Part shown: piece by piece, positions 38,205 to 47,982 of the stretch
Numbering within the stretch: the first letter of the stretch is position 1
How the letters are laid out: each line of letters begins with the position of its first letter
Assembly (NCBI GenBank): GCA_947650915.1
Contig: CANSWY010000009.1
Span: 1-63,217 of the forward strand
DNA length: 63,217 nucleotides
Direction of reading: 5' to 3'
DNA from: an uncultured Eggerthellaceae bacterium
GTDB lineage: Bacteria; Actinomycetota; Coriobacteriia; Coriobacteriales; Eggerthellaceae
Program-made: the position numbers and the translations under genes
Notes under the pieces: model-generated
The model's input: only the letters and a program-made list of their open reading frames with translations
Database searches by the model: none
Told to the model about the DNA's origin: nothing

Positions 38205-40889
38205 ATGCCTATGGACCGCGGAACGGTGCTGGTGCGCAACGCCCAGCGCGCACTGGGAATGCGCAAGCGCGCTGCTGCTGAGGGGTGCGTCTTCAGTGCA
38301 GATGCCACCACGCCGTCAGCTTGGTTGCAGGAGATGTGGAGCCTCTTCGGCGATGAGCGGCGCTTGATAGGCGCGCATGAGCGAGCGCTGCTCATGCTGC
38401 GCGCGCTGGAAGAAGCTCCGGTGGAAGAGGCAGGCATCCTCAGCGCTGCGCCTGGCACTGCGAAGCTCTTGGGGGCGTTCGTCTCCCGGTATGCGGGCGA
38501 CCCGGCGTTCGATGCGCTGTTCGAAGGGGCGGCCGCACCGAAGCTCGAAGCGTTCCCGCCAGGCGAGGCGGCGGCGCTGCGGGTGGTCGGCCGGTATCTT
38601 CAGCAGTGCCGCGCTGCTGGACTCATAGAAGCGGGGAGCGCTGCGGCCCAGCTCGCAGAAAGGCTGCCTGCATCCGCCTTGCAGGTGCAGGCAGCCGAGC
38701 CGCTGTTCGCCGCACCGGCCATCGAGGCGTTGCTGGAAACCTGCGGAGCGGTGCAGCCGCAAGAGGTGCGCGTGCAGCCTCTGGCTGATGGCGTCCAGGC
38801 GCGGTTCGTTTTCACGGCTGGCTCCACGGTGATCGTGCGCGCGGTGAAGGAAGAGGTGGAGTCCGCTGTCGCAGATGCTTCCTCAACAGAGGAGGCTCCC
38901 CGCATCGTGGTGCTGGCACCGGATCCGCTGGCCCTCTTCAACGCGCTGGCGCCCGCTTTCGCAGCGGAGGGCATCGCTTCGGCATGCACGGCGCGCGTTC
39001 TGTTCCCATGCACGTGGGTGGGCCGTGCGCTCAAAGCGGCAGCACGGCTGGGGCACGGGGACGCGGCATGGCGCACGGCCGTGACGGACCTGGCATACAA
39101 CCCGCTCTCTGGCATGGCGCCAGGGGATGCGGAACGGCTCAACGCTCATATGCGCGCGGATTCCTTGATGCTGGAAGCCGAAGGCGCGGCGCTCCTTGCT
39201 GAGGCTTCTCCTGCTTGTGCGGCGTTCATCCGCATGACGGGTGAACCGTCCCTTGCTGTGGCGGAGGAGGCGGCGGCCCTGGTGGCCGCTTCGCGCCTTG
39301 CGCCTGCGGATCGCATCCAGGAAGCCGCTGCGGCCGATGCGCTGGTGCGTGTGATGCGCTCGGCGGATGAGCTGGATGCATCGGCCCTGGCCTTGGACGT
39401 CTTGGCTGGGGTCAGCGTTTCCGTTGCCGAGGAGGCGGCAGTGGACGGGTCCGTTCGGGCGCGCGTCGAATTCGTGCCGATGGATGCCATGGATTCGATC
39501 GCTGAGGGCAGTGCGGATGCCGTCATCTTCGCGGACATGACGAAGGATGCGTTTCCCATCTCCGCAGCGAAGCCGGCCACGGATGCCATGGCAGAGCGGC
39601 TGGGCATCCTCTGCGCGCGGGACCGCCATGCGGAACTGCGCGCCGCGTTCGCGGTGGCCGAAGCGGCGGCGCGCAGGCGCGTGACCTGCATCGTGTCTTT
39701 GAGGGATGCCGCAGGCGGTCAGAACTATCCCTCTTTCCTCTACGACGAATTCGTGGAAGCCGTGGCGCAGGGTGATGCGTTCAGTGCTGATGCTGACGGC
39801 CTCTTCAAGGTGCCCGCCTGTGCGCGTGAGGGGTTCCGCGTCATGGATGAGTCGGATGTGGTCTCCGGATTCGGCCAGGCGTTCATCGAAGCGGAAGAAG
39901 CGCTCGCGCTGGAACCTCCCGTTCGTGGGCGTCTTCAGGCGCTTCCTTGGCGCGCGTTCATGAAGATGAGCACGGTGAAGCCGGACCTGCCTCTATTGTC
40001 GGCGTCGCAGCTGGAGCTGTACGCCCAGTGCCCCTATCAGTGGTTCATCGCGCGGAAGGTGGGCGTGCAGGGTCTGGACGAAGAGCTTGACAGTCTGCGC
40101 ACGGGCACGTTCGCGCATGAGGTGTTCCGCCGCACGTTCGATGCGCTGGCTGAGCGCGGCATCACCCGCATCACCGAACAGAACGTGGAAGAGGCGCAGG
40201 TGGTGGCAGCGGAAGCGTTCGATGCGCTGGAGCAAGAGCAGCGGGCGGCTGATCCGGGAGACCGTTGTGTGGCATCCACGCTTCCTGATGCGCTGCGGCT
40301 GCACAAGATGAAGGAGCAGATAGCCTCGGCGCTCTCATATATGCAAGGACTTCCGTCCTCATTTGCGGTGAGCGCCAGCGAATTCAAGGTCGAACCTGAC
40401 GAGGGCGTGGAATACGCGGGCGCGGTGATCAACGGGTCGGTGGACCGGGTTGATGTGTCAGAAGACGGCCGGTTCGCAGTGCTGGACTACAAGGGGTCCA
40501 CAGCGAACCATGCGGCTGGATGCGGCAAGGAAGCGCCGGATGAGCTGCCGCGCAAGGTGCAGGCGCTCATCTATGCCCAGAGCCTTTCGCGCACGGAGGC
40601 ATACGCTGGCATGGCGTGCGCGGGCGCGCTGTATCTGGGCTATCGTGCGAAGGAGCAGAAGACGTTCGCAGCCGGTTCATTCGATGTGGGCGCCTATGAT
40701 GCGCGCAGCGTGACGGAGGGCAGCAAGTCCTGCGTGTTCATGGATTTCCAAGCATTCCTTGCGCTGGTGGAGGAGCGCCTGGAAGAACAGGTGCAGCGCA
40801 TGCTGGCGGGGGACATCGCCCCGTCCCCGCGCCCCGGCGCTTGTGCGTATTGTCCGTGCACGTTCTGTGACGCGAGGATGGCGAAGTAG
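38205..40889 (+). CDS. AddB-like subunit: inactive-helicase PD-(D/E)XK nuclease
   Basis: 894 aa. The N-terminus lacks a Walker A motif, so the helicase-like part is probably structural. The C-terminal RecB-type nuclease domain (from about residue 600) has GSVDRVDV, FAVLDYKGS (Asp and Lys of the catalytic D-x-K) and a putative [4Fe-4S] cage: C609 (YAQCPYQWF) plus C880, C883 and C888 (CAYCPCTFC), the pattern of AddB. It is shorter than Firmicute AddB (about 1150 aa). It directly precedes the AddA-like gene. Together they should process double-strand breaks. ATG 38205 or 38211 are both possible. Confidence 0.85.
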   Translation: MPMDRGTVLVRNAQRALGMRKRAAAEGCVFSADATTPSAWLQEMWSLFGDERRLIGAHERALLMLRALEEAPVEEAGILSAAPGTAKLLGAFVSRYAGDPAFDALFEGAAAPKLEAFPPGEAAALRVVGRYLQQCRAAGLIEAGSAAAQLAERLPASALQVQAAEPLFAAPAIEALLETCGAVQPQEVRVQPLADGVQARFVFTAGSTVIVRAVKEEVESAVADASSTEEAPRIVVLAPDPLALFNALAPAFAAEGIASACTARVLFPCTWVGRALKAAARLGHGDAAWRTAVTDLAYNPLSGMAPGDAERLNAHMRADSLMLEAEGAALLAEASPACAAFIRMTGEPSLAVAEEAAALVAASRLAPADRIQEAAAADALVRVMRSADELDASALALDVLAGVSVSVAEEAAVDGSVRARVEFVPMDAMDSIAEGSADAVIFADMTKDAFPISAAKPATDAMAERLGILCARDRHAELRAAFAVAEAAARRRVTCIVSLRDAAGGQNYPSFLYDEFVEAVAQGDAFSADADGLFKVPACAREGFRVMDESDVVSGFGQAFIEAEEALALEPPVRGRLQALPWRAFMKMSTVKPDLPLLSASQLELYAQCPYQWFIARKVGVQGLDEELDSLRTGTFAHEVFRRTFDALAERGITRITEQNVEEAQVVAAEAFDALEQEQRAADPGDRCVASTLPDALRLHKMKEQIASALSYMQGLPSSFAVSASEFKVEPDEGVEYAGAVINGSVDRVDVSEDGRFAVLDYKGSTANHAAGCGKEAPDELPRKVQALIYAQSLSRTEAYAGMACAGALYLGYRAKEQKTFAAGSFDVGAYDARSVTEGSKSCVFMDFQAFLALVEERLEEQVQRMLAGDIAPSPRPGACAYCPCTFCDARMAK

Positions 40890-43800
40890 ATGGACGTTTC
40901 AGGATGCAGCAAGGCTCAGCGCACGGTGATCGAAACGCTGCCCGGACCGCTCTTCGTGGCTGCGGGCGCAGGTTCGGGCAAGACGTTCACGTTGAAGCTG
41001 CGCACGGCGAACGCGTTCTTGCCGAACGCCAACGGGTTCCAGCTTGATTCCATCCAGCAGGTGCTGGCCATCACGTTCACGAAGGCCGCTGCCGCAGAGC
41101 TTTTGTCCCGCATCAAGGACACGCTGCTGAAAGAAGGCCTGAAGAAAGCGGCCTTCGAAGCGGACGGTGCCTGGATCTCCACCATCCACGGGTTCTGTTC
41201 GCGCCTGCTGCGGGAGAACGCGCTGGAGATCGGTCTTGATCCGGAGTTCCGGATGATCACGGAACTGGACGATCATCAGATGCGCGAAGCGGCGCGCACG
41301 CGGGTGCTGGAGCAGGTGCGTGCAGGCGGCATCGGCTTGGATGATGTGGCGTGGAACTGGGACGTGTTCGGTGCTGGCGAACATGACCGCGGTCTCATGG
41401 ATGATGCTGAAGCCATCGCAGGGAAGACGAGCGCTCTGCCGGATGGCGCGGAGGCGTTCACGCGCTTCGAAGCTGTTGCACCGGCAGAGCTGCTGGAAGG
41501 ATTGGTGGCGCTCGCGCGGGCTGTGCAGGACGTGGTGGAGGGATGGGACAAGATCCACGGCAGCTGGGAAGCGCCCAGCGTGGGCGCGTTGCCGGGCGCA
41601 TTGGAGGCGGCAGAGGCATGGCTTGCCAGCGAACAGGCGCCGCTGGCGTTCACGGATGTGGCCTTCGCCCCCACTGTGTTCAAGGACGTATTGGATGCGT
41701 TCCCGGCGCTGACTCCGGCATTCGGCAAGAACAAGGGCGGCCAGGACGTCGTCGAACGTTATCGGCGCGCCCACGCGCGGGCGGCCTATGAGACGTCAGG
41801 CGCGCTGGGCCTTGCGGGGGCTGAGGCGGCGCTGCGCTTGTCAGAGGCTTTGCAGACGGAATTCGCGCAGCTGAAGCGCGCAGCCGGCGTGGTGGACAAC
41901 GATGACCTTCTGCGCATGACTCTGGCTGCGCTGAAAGAGCACCCGCAAGTGGCGGAGCGCTACCGGGCGCAGTTCCGCCTCATCATGGTGGATGAGTTCC
42001 AAGACACGGATAAAGTCCAGATAGAGATACTGAAGCTGATCGCGCAGCCCCGGCTGGCGAACGTGTGCGTGGTGGGGGATGCGCAGCAGAGCATCTACCG
42101 GTTCCGCGGGGCGGATGTGGGGTCGTTCGCGGAGTATCGGGATGACCTGGCGCAGGCCTTTCCGCAATTGAAGAAAGACGAACTGCAGCCGGAGCTCAAG
42201 CAGAATTTCCGCAGCCATGCGGACATCCTGGCCTTCGTGGATGCGGTGTTCAGCCAGGAATCATCATTCGGCAGCGCGTATCTCCAGCTGGAGCCGAAGG
42301 GGGCGGTGAACGAAGAGCCGGATGCGGTCATGGATGGACGCCCGCGCGTGCAGCTGGAGGTGATCCATCATCCGAAAGGGAACGATGCGCTGAAGGAGCA
42401 CGCGCTGCGCGCCTCCGCCCGCGCCATCGCGGAGCATTTCGCGCAGCTGCGCAGCCGGGCTGCGGACGCAGGGGAGCGGGGGCGCACGTTCGCGCTCTTG
42501 TTGGGAACCACGGAGAACGCGCAGATCTACATTGATGCGCTGCGCGCGGCGGGCATGGAATCCATGATGACGTCCGGTTCCATCCTCATGGGGTCGGATG
42601 AGGCGCTCATGATGGGCGCTCTTCTGCGCGTGGCGGTCAATCGCCAGGATGAGCAGCCGCTCTTGGATTGCCTGACGTCCCCGCTGTTCGCCATCTCCGA
42701 TGATGCGCTCTTAGCGCTGACGTACTGGAAGGATGAAACGGGAGCTGTGCGCCATGGAAGCCTGGCGCGCGGTTTCTGGGGACATGCCGAAGAGGTTTGG
42801 GGGCTGCCGCCGGATGAGGTGCGCGCGGTGCAGATAGCGCGGGAGACGCTGCAGCAGTTCGTGCGCCGGGCGCGCCGTGGCAGCGTGACGGAAGCGATGC
42901 GCGGCGTGCTGGTGGCTTCCGGCTACCTTGACCGCATGCAGGAACGCGGCGTCAGCGGGCTGGCGTCGGTGGGGAACTGCTCCAAGCTGTTGGACCTGCT
43001 GCAGGGCGTGGAGCGGGAAACGGCTGGCGTGGCCCAGGCGCTCAGCGGTTTCGAAGCGAAAACAGCGCTGGCGAAGGAATCGCCCGGCGTGCTGTCCGTG
43101 GCAGAGGCTGATTTCGTGCAGATCATGACCGTCCATGGCTCCAAGGGCCTGCAGTTCGACCATGTGGCAGTGGCGGATATCAAGACAGGGGCGGAACAGG
43201 CGAAGGGCCTGCTGGCAGAGAACGAAGGCGCCTCAGCGTTCGCGGTATCCAAGAAGGGGCTGAGCGTTTCGGACAAGCTGAAGGGTGCGGCGGATGCATT
43301 GGCTGACGAAGCGGGCAGGACGCGGCTCCATGATGCGCGCACGCCAGGGGAGGAGCTCCATCAGCTGGAGCGCACGGTGAAGACGGAGGGTCTGGCTGAG
43401 GCGCGGCGCTTGCTGTATGTGGGCTTCACGCGCGCAGTGCGTTCTTTGCATGTGGCGCATGTGACGTTCTCAGCGCCACAGCCGAAGAAAGGCGTTCCTT
43501 ATGGCAGCGACGGCGTCATGCGCGAAGTGCATGAGGCGCTCGGGTGGAGCACGGACCTTGAACGGGTGGAATCCGTGCAAGAGGTGGCGTTCGGCGGCTC
43601 TTGGCCAGCGCAGGTGAAGGTGACCATCTTGAAGGAGGGGGACGAAGCCCTTCCTGGAGAGGCATCCGTCCAACAGCCAGAGGAGCATCCGTTCATCGTG
43701 CCGATCCGGCCTCTTGCAGAGCCGCTGTTCGTGACGCCGTTCGCGGGTGCGCGGGCGGATGTGCGCTCATATTCGTCGCTTTCGCAGAAGAGCAGTTGTG

Positions 43801-44447
43801 CTGAGATGGGACCTGTGTTCGCTGGAGCGGATGAGGCGGATGAGTCCCGCGTGTTGATGCGAGGAGCAGGAGAGGACGCCACTGATCTGGGCACGGCGTT
43901 CCACCGGTTGGCGCAGCGGGCCATTCTGGAACGCGCGGCGCGCGGCGGGGGCAGCTTGCAGATGCCTTCCGCTGAGGCAGTGGCGGTGCAGGCAGCGAAA
44001 TCAGGGTTGACGGCAGCGCAGCGGGAACGGCTTGAGAGGGCGCTGTCGGTCTGGTTCGCGTCTGACGTGGCGCACGAGCTGGCATCTGCTGACGATCTGC
44101 GCGCTGAGGTTCCCTTCATGGTGCGCATCCAGGCACCGGATGGGCAGCCGCTGTATTTGGAAGGCGAACTGGATGCGTTGGCCTGCATGGGCAGCACGGC
44201 TCATTTGGTCGATTACAAGACAGGAGGCAGCGCGGAAGAAGGGGTGCAGGACCTGATGGCGAAGCACCAGCTGCAAGCGGCATGCTATGCCGCTGCGCTT
44301 TTGCACAGCGGGTTCGCGCGCGTGGAAGCCACGTTCGTCCGTGTGGAACAGCGCACCCCGGAAGGCGCCCTCCAGACGGTGCGCTACCGCTTCACCTCAG
44401 AAGACCTTCCCCATCTGGAATCCCTCATCCTCTCCGCCCGCACCTGA
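40890..44447 (+). CDS. AddA-like UvrD-family helicase-nuclease
   Basis: 1185 aa. SF1A helicase motifs: Walker A AAGAGSGKTFTL (Lys31), Ia ITFTKAAAAEL, II MVDEFQDTDKVQ near residue 368, III VGDAQQSIYRFRGAD, V/VI MTVHGSKGLQF and LLYVGFTRAVRSL. The C-terminal nuclease domain (residues 1085-1185) has GELDAL and HLVDYKTGG. This is the motor and one nuclease of an AddAB-type complex that resects broken DNA ends for RecA loading. It starts directly after the AddB-like stop. Confidence 0.93.
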   Translation: MDVSGCSKAQRTVIETLPGPLFVAAGAGSGKTFTLKLRTANAFLPNANGFQLDSIQQVLAITFTKAAAAELLSRIKDTLLKEGLKKAAFEADGAWISTIHGFCSRLLRENALEIGLDPEFRMITELDDHQMREAARTRVLEQVRAGGIGLDDVAWNWDVFGAGEHDRGLMDDAEAIAGKTSALPDGAEAFTRFEAVAPAELLEGLVALARAVQDVVEGWDKIHGSWEAPSVGALPGALEAAEAWLASEQAPLAFTDVAFAPTVFKDVLDAFPALTPAFGKNKGGQDVVERYRRAHARAAYETSGALGLAGAEAALRLSEALQTEFAQLKRAAGVVDNDDLLRMTLAALKEHPQVAERYRAQFRLIMVDEFQDTDKVQIEILKLIAQPRLANVCVVGDAQQSIYRFRGADVGSFAEYRDDLAQAFPQLKKDELQPELKQNFRSHADILAFVDAVFSQESSFGSAYLQLEPKGAVNEEPDAVMDGRPRVQLEVIHHPKGNDALKEHALRASARAIAEHFAQLRSRAADAGERGRTFALLLGTTENAQIYIDALRAAGMESMMTSGSILMGSDEALMMGALLRVAVNRQDEQPLLDCLTSPLFAISDDALLALTYWKDETGAVRHGSLARGFWGHAEEVWGLPPDEVRAVQIARETLQQFVRRARRGSVTEAMRGVLVASGYLDRMQERGVSGLASVGNCSKLLDLLQGVERETAGVAQALSGFEAKTALAKESPGVLSVAEADFVQIMTVHGSKGLQFDHVAVADIKTGAEQAKGLLAENEGASAFAVSKKGLSVSDKLKGAADALADEAGRTRLHDARTPGEELHQLERTVKTEGLAEARRLLYVGFTRAVRSLHVAHVTFSAPQPKKGVPYGSDGVMREVHEALGWSTDLERVESVQEVAFGGSWPAQVKVTILKEGDEALPGEASVQQPEEHPFIVPIRPLAEPLFVTPFAGARADVRSYSSLSQKSSCAEMGPVFAGADEADESRVLMRGAGEDATDLGTAFHRLAQRAILERAARGGGSLQMPSAEAVAVQAAKSGLTAAQRERLERALSVWFASDVAHELASADDLRAEVPFMVRIQAPDGQPLYLEGELDALACMGSTAHLVDYKTGGSAEEGVQDLMAKHQLQAACYAAALLHSGFARVEATFVRVEQRTPEGALQTVRYRFTSEDLPHLESLILSART

Positions 44448-44490
44448 CACACGAAATGGATGTTCCCAAATTGCACCTGTGAGGTTGTTC

Positions 44491-44589
44491 GATGTGCAAA
44501 AGGGACGTCCCAAATTGCACATAGGAACGGTCCTCTCTTTGCAGATCCTCTCATTCTATGTGCAATTTGGAACGTCCCTTTTGCACATC
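44491..44589 (+). repeat. Family A hairpin after addA, with degenerate left unit
   Basis: A degraded left half-unit (about 44447-44490) precedes a 99-bp hairpin with an unusual loop. Its right arm is also read in frame as the C-terminus of the convergent YfhO-like gene. Confidence 0.93.
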
Positions 44590-46953
44590 ACAACGCGCGA
44601 TCCGGGGTGCGAACAATACGAACAGCAGCGCCAACATCGAAAGCGCTGCTCCCGCATGCAGCCCCGGCGTGGTGAACTGCATTTCCACCCGGTTCTCTCC
44701 GGGCTGCACCGGAATGGCCATCAAAGCGCCGTTCGCCACGTCCTGGGGCTCCACGGCATTCCCGTTCACGGTCACGCTCCAGCCATCCTGATTCGGGATG
44801 GTCATGAGCAGCACCTGATCTTCCGCTGCATCCACCGTGCCGGATATGCGCGAACCGCCGAACTCGTCGAACGCGAACTCATGCTCCTTCAGGTCCGCGA
44901 TCATCTGCTGGAAAGCGCCCATGTCAAGCTCAGGCTCATCGCTTCCATCTGCATGCAGATACAAGGGCGCATCCTCACCCCATACCGCCTGCGCGAACAC
45001 ATTCACACATTCCCAGCGAGTTCCTTCAGGCATGGTGAAATCCGTGATGCTCTCAGGCACACCGTAAGCAAGCGAAAGCGCGTAGGGGTTCTCGTAGAAT
45101 CGGACCTCTTCGAAACCGGGGGTGGCACCTGGAAGTTCGATGGGGGTAAACCCTGCATCCTCATACCCTTGAGGCGCAGCGGGCGCCGAGAGGTATTTCA
45201 CGCCGAAGAGCGAATCCGTTGCCAGTGATCCGGAAGGCTCATAGGTGAAGAACTTGCCATCGCCGCATCCAAGAGCAGTGAGGAACGCCATGACGCTGCT
45301 GTCTCCTGTCGAAGTATAGGAGGAGATCTGGCTCACGTTCAGGGTCATGCCTTCGTTGAGGCTTTCCTCGTTGAACTTCCAATATGCTTTCTCAACGCGG
45401 TAGATCCCCGGATCGCGCTGCTCAAGCTCCTCTGCTTGGATAGTGGCGGTTTCCGTATACTCATCGAAGATGGAAGAAGAGATGAACCCGAAGATGGTCG
45501 GCCAGATGAACGCGATGCGCAGGATCGTTCCAATGGCAACGAGCGCGAGCGCCATGGAGGGCACCGCAGGGCGGACCAGCGCGGATCGCATTCGTGACGC
45601 AGTTTCGCCTTGGGTCAGACAGCGGAGCGCAGCTGAAGCGCACCACAGCAACATGAAGATGAACAGAAAGCTCATGCGGCTGTGGTAGCCCGAAGGAAGG
45701 CGGAACCCACCCCAGATGAAAGCGAGCGGATAGAGCCAGCAGCTCAACAGTATCAGGAAAAGGAAAAGGCTTGCTGCCAGCTTCAGCTTGGAGGGGATGT
45801 TCTTCAAGAAAAAGAATGAACCAGCAGCGATGAGCACCAGGCAGTTCCCGAACAATTGAGGCACTTGGCTGTCTTCCCAGGATGCCGAGAGCAGGCCACG
45901 CAGGACGTTCGGCAGTGTTCCATGCTGGAAGACGGGCATGATGAGGCATGTGGCAAGACAGCACACGAGCAAGACGAAGAGGGAGATGGCGGCACGCATG
46001 CGAAGAGAACGCTTCCGGAAGCAGAAGAAGACGAGAGCGAGGACGCAGGCCGGGGCACAAGCAGCAGCAGCGAACAGAGCCTCGACGGGGACTCCAGCCA
46101 AAGAGGGCATACGTTTCGCGATGAGCGTCTGAATCTGCTGGAACTGCCCTTCGCTATCCACGCTCGTGCCGTTGGACATCATGGAAAGCACTGATGGCAG
46201 GAACACGATGGCTGAGATTGCGAGCCCCAGGGCCATAGCCGCACAGAACAGGACGAGCCGCCTGCGATGCGTCCCGCCCCAAGACCGTACGCCTTCGAAG
46301 CCGAGCGCGTACCCTTCGAACATCACATACAGGCACAGGAAGAGCCCGATCATGTAACCCATGTACCAGTTCGTGAGAACGCAGGCGCCATAGGCCATGG
46401 CCAAGAGTCGCCACTGGCCGTGGCGAAGGAGACAGCAGACGCCCCATGCGCACAGAGGAAGGAAGACAAGACCGTCCATCCACATGGGATTGCGCAGTTG
46501 CGTGAGCGTCCAGACCGAGAGCGTGAACCCCAGGGCGAGCGCGCAGGTCCAAAGCGGACCCAGACCGAACCGTTTGCGCAGATAGAAGCTGGTCGTCAGC
46601 TGGATGCATCCCGTTTTGAGCACCGTGATGATGAAGCAGAACAGAGGGATCGCGCGTTCATCGAAAAAGGGGAGCAATAGATTGAAGGGACTTGCCAGGT
46701 AGTAACCGAACATCGCGGCAGTGCTGTTGCCGAGGCCTTGAGCCGTGGAGTAGAACGGATCGGCATCTCCCAGCAGCACGTCTCGATACCAAGCGAAGAA
46801 ATCAGCATATTGGTAGCGCAGATCCGCTTCCATGAAGGAAAGCGATCCGAAGGGCTGGACGCCGGCAAGGGCGGCACCTGTGCACAAAATGGCCATGGGA
46901 AGCAGGAAGCTCCCCAGCCAAAAGAGAGCGGTCTTCAGGTGGGGATGCGCCAT
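44551..46953 (-). CDS. YfhO-family membrane protein
   Basis: 800 aa: 11-13 hydrophobic segments, then a large non-cytoplasmic domain (about residues 510-760) and a final membrane helix. YfhO-type proteins are GT-C-like and in Firmicutes glycosylate lipoteichoic acid or other envelope polymers. The last dozen residues (CDVQKGRSKLHIE) and the stop codon come from the right arm of the family A repeat, so the native C-terminus ended near FAPRIAR. The start abuts the upstream GtrB-like gene, indicating a glycosylation operon: lipid-linked sugar made by GtrB, transferred by YfhO. Confidence 0.9.
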   Translation of the reverse strand: MAHPHLKTALFWLGSFLLPMAILCTGAALAGVQPFGSLSFMEADLRYQYADFFAWYRDVLLGDADPFYSTAQGLGNSTAAMFGYYLASPFNLLLPFFDERAIPLFCFIITVLKTGCIQLTTSFYLRKRFGLGPLWTCALALGFTLSVWTLTQLRNPMWMDGLVFLPLCAWGVCCLLRHGQWRLLAMAYGACVLTNWYMGYMIGLFLCLYVMFEGYALGFEGVRSWGGTHRRRLVLFCAAMALGLAISAIVFLPSVLSMMSNGTSVDSEGQFQQIQTLIAKRMPSLAGVPVEALFAAAACAPACVLALVFFCFRKRSLRMRAAISLFVLLVCCLATCLIMPVFQHGTLPNVLRGLLSASWEDSQVPQLFGNCLVLIAAGSFFFLKNIPSKLKLAASLFLFLILLSCWLYPLAFIWGGFRLPSGYHSRMSFLFIFMLLWCASAALRCLTQGETASRMRSALVRPAVPSMALALVAIGTILRIAFIWPTIFGFISSSIFDEYTETATIQAEELEQRDPGIYRVEKAYWKFNEESLNEGMTLNVSQISSYTSTGDSSVMAFLTALGCGDGKFFTYEPSGSLATDSLFGVKYLSAPAAPQGYEDAGFTPIELPGATPGFEEVRFYENPYALSLAYGVPESITDFTMPEGTRWECVNVFAQAVWGEDAPLYLHADGSDEPELDMGAFQQMIADLKEHEFAFDEFGGSRISGTVDAAEDQVLLMTIPNQDGWSVTVNGNAVEPQDVANGALMAIPVQPGENRVEMQFTTPGLHAGAALSMLALLFVLFAPRIARCDVQKGRSKLHIE

Positions 46954-47931
46954 CTACCGCAGGCCGTCCGCTTCCTGATCCGTGCCGTCCTGTTCGATCA
47001 TGCGGCGTGTCAAGTACACGGGGCGGTGCTTGCCTTCTATGTAGATGCGGCCCAGGTATTCGCCGAAGATGCCCAGCGCCAGCATCACGATGCCCGCGAA
47101 CAGGAGCGTGATGCAGATGAGCGTGGGATAGCCGGGCACATTGATGCCCACCACGAAGTATTCGAACACCACCACCAGCAGGTAGATGATGGACACCAAT
47201 GACGTGAGCATCCCCACGTAGAGGATCAGCCGCAAAGGCCAGGTGGTGAACGACACGATGCCGCCCAGCGCGTAGCCCATCAGGCTGCCGAACGACCACG
47301 AGGTGCTGCCCGCGTGCCGCTTCGCCGGCGTGTATGGGATGGTGTGCGTGCGGAAGCCCACCCAGGCGAACAGGCCTTTGGAGAAACGGAAATACTCCGG
47401 CATGGACATGAGCGCGTCGGCCACATTGCGCCGGAACACGCGGAAATCGCTGGCGTTGGCGGGCAGCTCCACATCCCCTACGGCATTGAACGCCTTGTAG
47501 AACCGGCGCTTGAACCACTTGAGCACGCGCCCTTCGTGCCGCTCCTCTTGCACGGCGGCCACGCAATCCACCTCCGGGTGCTCGCGCAGATAGTTGAGCA
47601 TCTTGAACGACGTGGCCGGGTCCTGTTGCAGGTCAGCGTCGATGAAGCCCACCAGGTCCCCGCGGGCGTTCTCAAGTCCGGCCAGCATGGCCGCCTCTTT
47701 GCCGAAGTTGCGGGACAGTTCGATGGCCTTCATGCTGATGCGCGGATGCGCAGGTGCATCCATGGCTTGCGCGATCTTCGCGAAGGTGACGTCCGTGGAG
47801 CCATCGTCCACGAACACCAGTTCCAGCCCATCGGGCGCATCCAGCTGCTCCATGCATTCCGCCATGCGCGCCAAAAGCGGCGCGATGTTCTCCGCTTCGT
47901 TGTGGCACGGTATGATGAGCGTCAGTTCCAT
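46954..47931 (-). CDS. GtrB/DPM1-like polyprenyl-phosphate glycosyltransferase
   Basis: 325 aa GT2 enzyme: ELTLIIPCHNEAENI, VFVDDGSTD, FIDADLQQDP (DxD), FRVFRRNVADAL, then two C-terminal membrane helices (LILYVGMLTSLVSIIYLLVVV, CITLLFAGIVMLALGIFGEYLGRIY). It loads a sugar onto undecaprenyl phosphate at the inner membrane face. The ATG at 47931 lies 8 nt after TATAAT, so the mRNA is nearly leaderless; a GTG two codons earlier is possible. Pairs with the YfhO-like gene. Confidence 0.93.
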   Translation of the reverse strand: MELTLIIPCHNEAENIAPLLARMAECMEQLDAPDGLELVFVDDGSTDVTFAKIAQAMDAPAHPRISMKAIELSRNFGKEAAMLAGLENARGDLVGFIDADLQQDPATSFKMLNYLREHPEVDCVAAVQEERHEGRVLKWFKRRFYKAFNAVGDVELPANASDFRVFRRNVADALMSMPEYFRFSKGLFAWVGFRTHTIPYTPAKRHAGSTSWSFGSLMGYALGGIVSFTTWPLRLILYVGMLTSLVSIIYLLVVVFEYFVVGINVPGYPTLICITLLFAGIVMLALGIFGEYLGRIYIEGKHRPVYLTRRMIEQDGTDQEADGLR

Positions 47932-47938
47932 GGGCACC

Positions 47939-47945
47939 TATTATA
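47939..47945. promoter_or_regulatory. Shared divergent -10 region
   Basis: TATTATA reads TATAAT on the minus strand (glycosyltransferase) and TATTAT on the plus strand (ChbG-like gene, 38 nt upstream of its ATG). Confidence 0.5.
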
Positions 47946-47982
47946 AGAGCATCAGCTTGCACAGCGGAGGGGAGGGGAGCGC

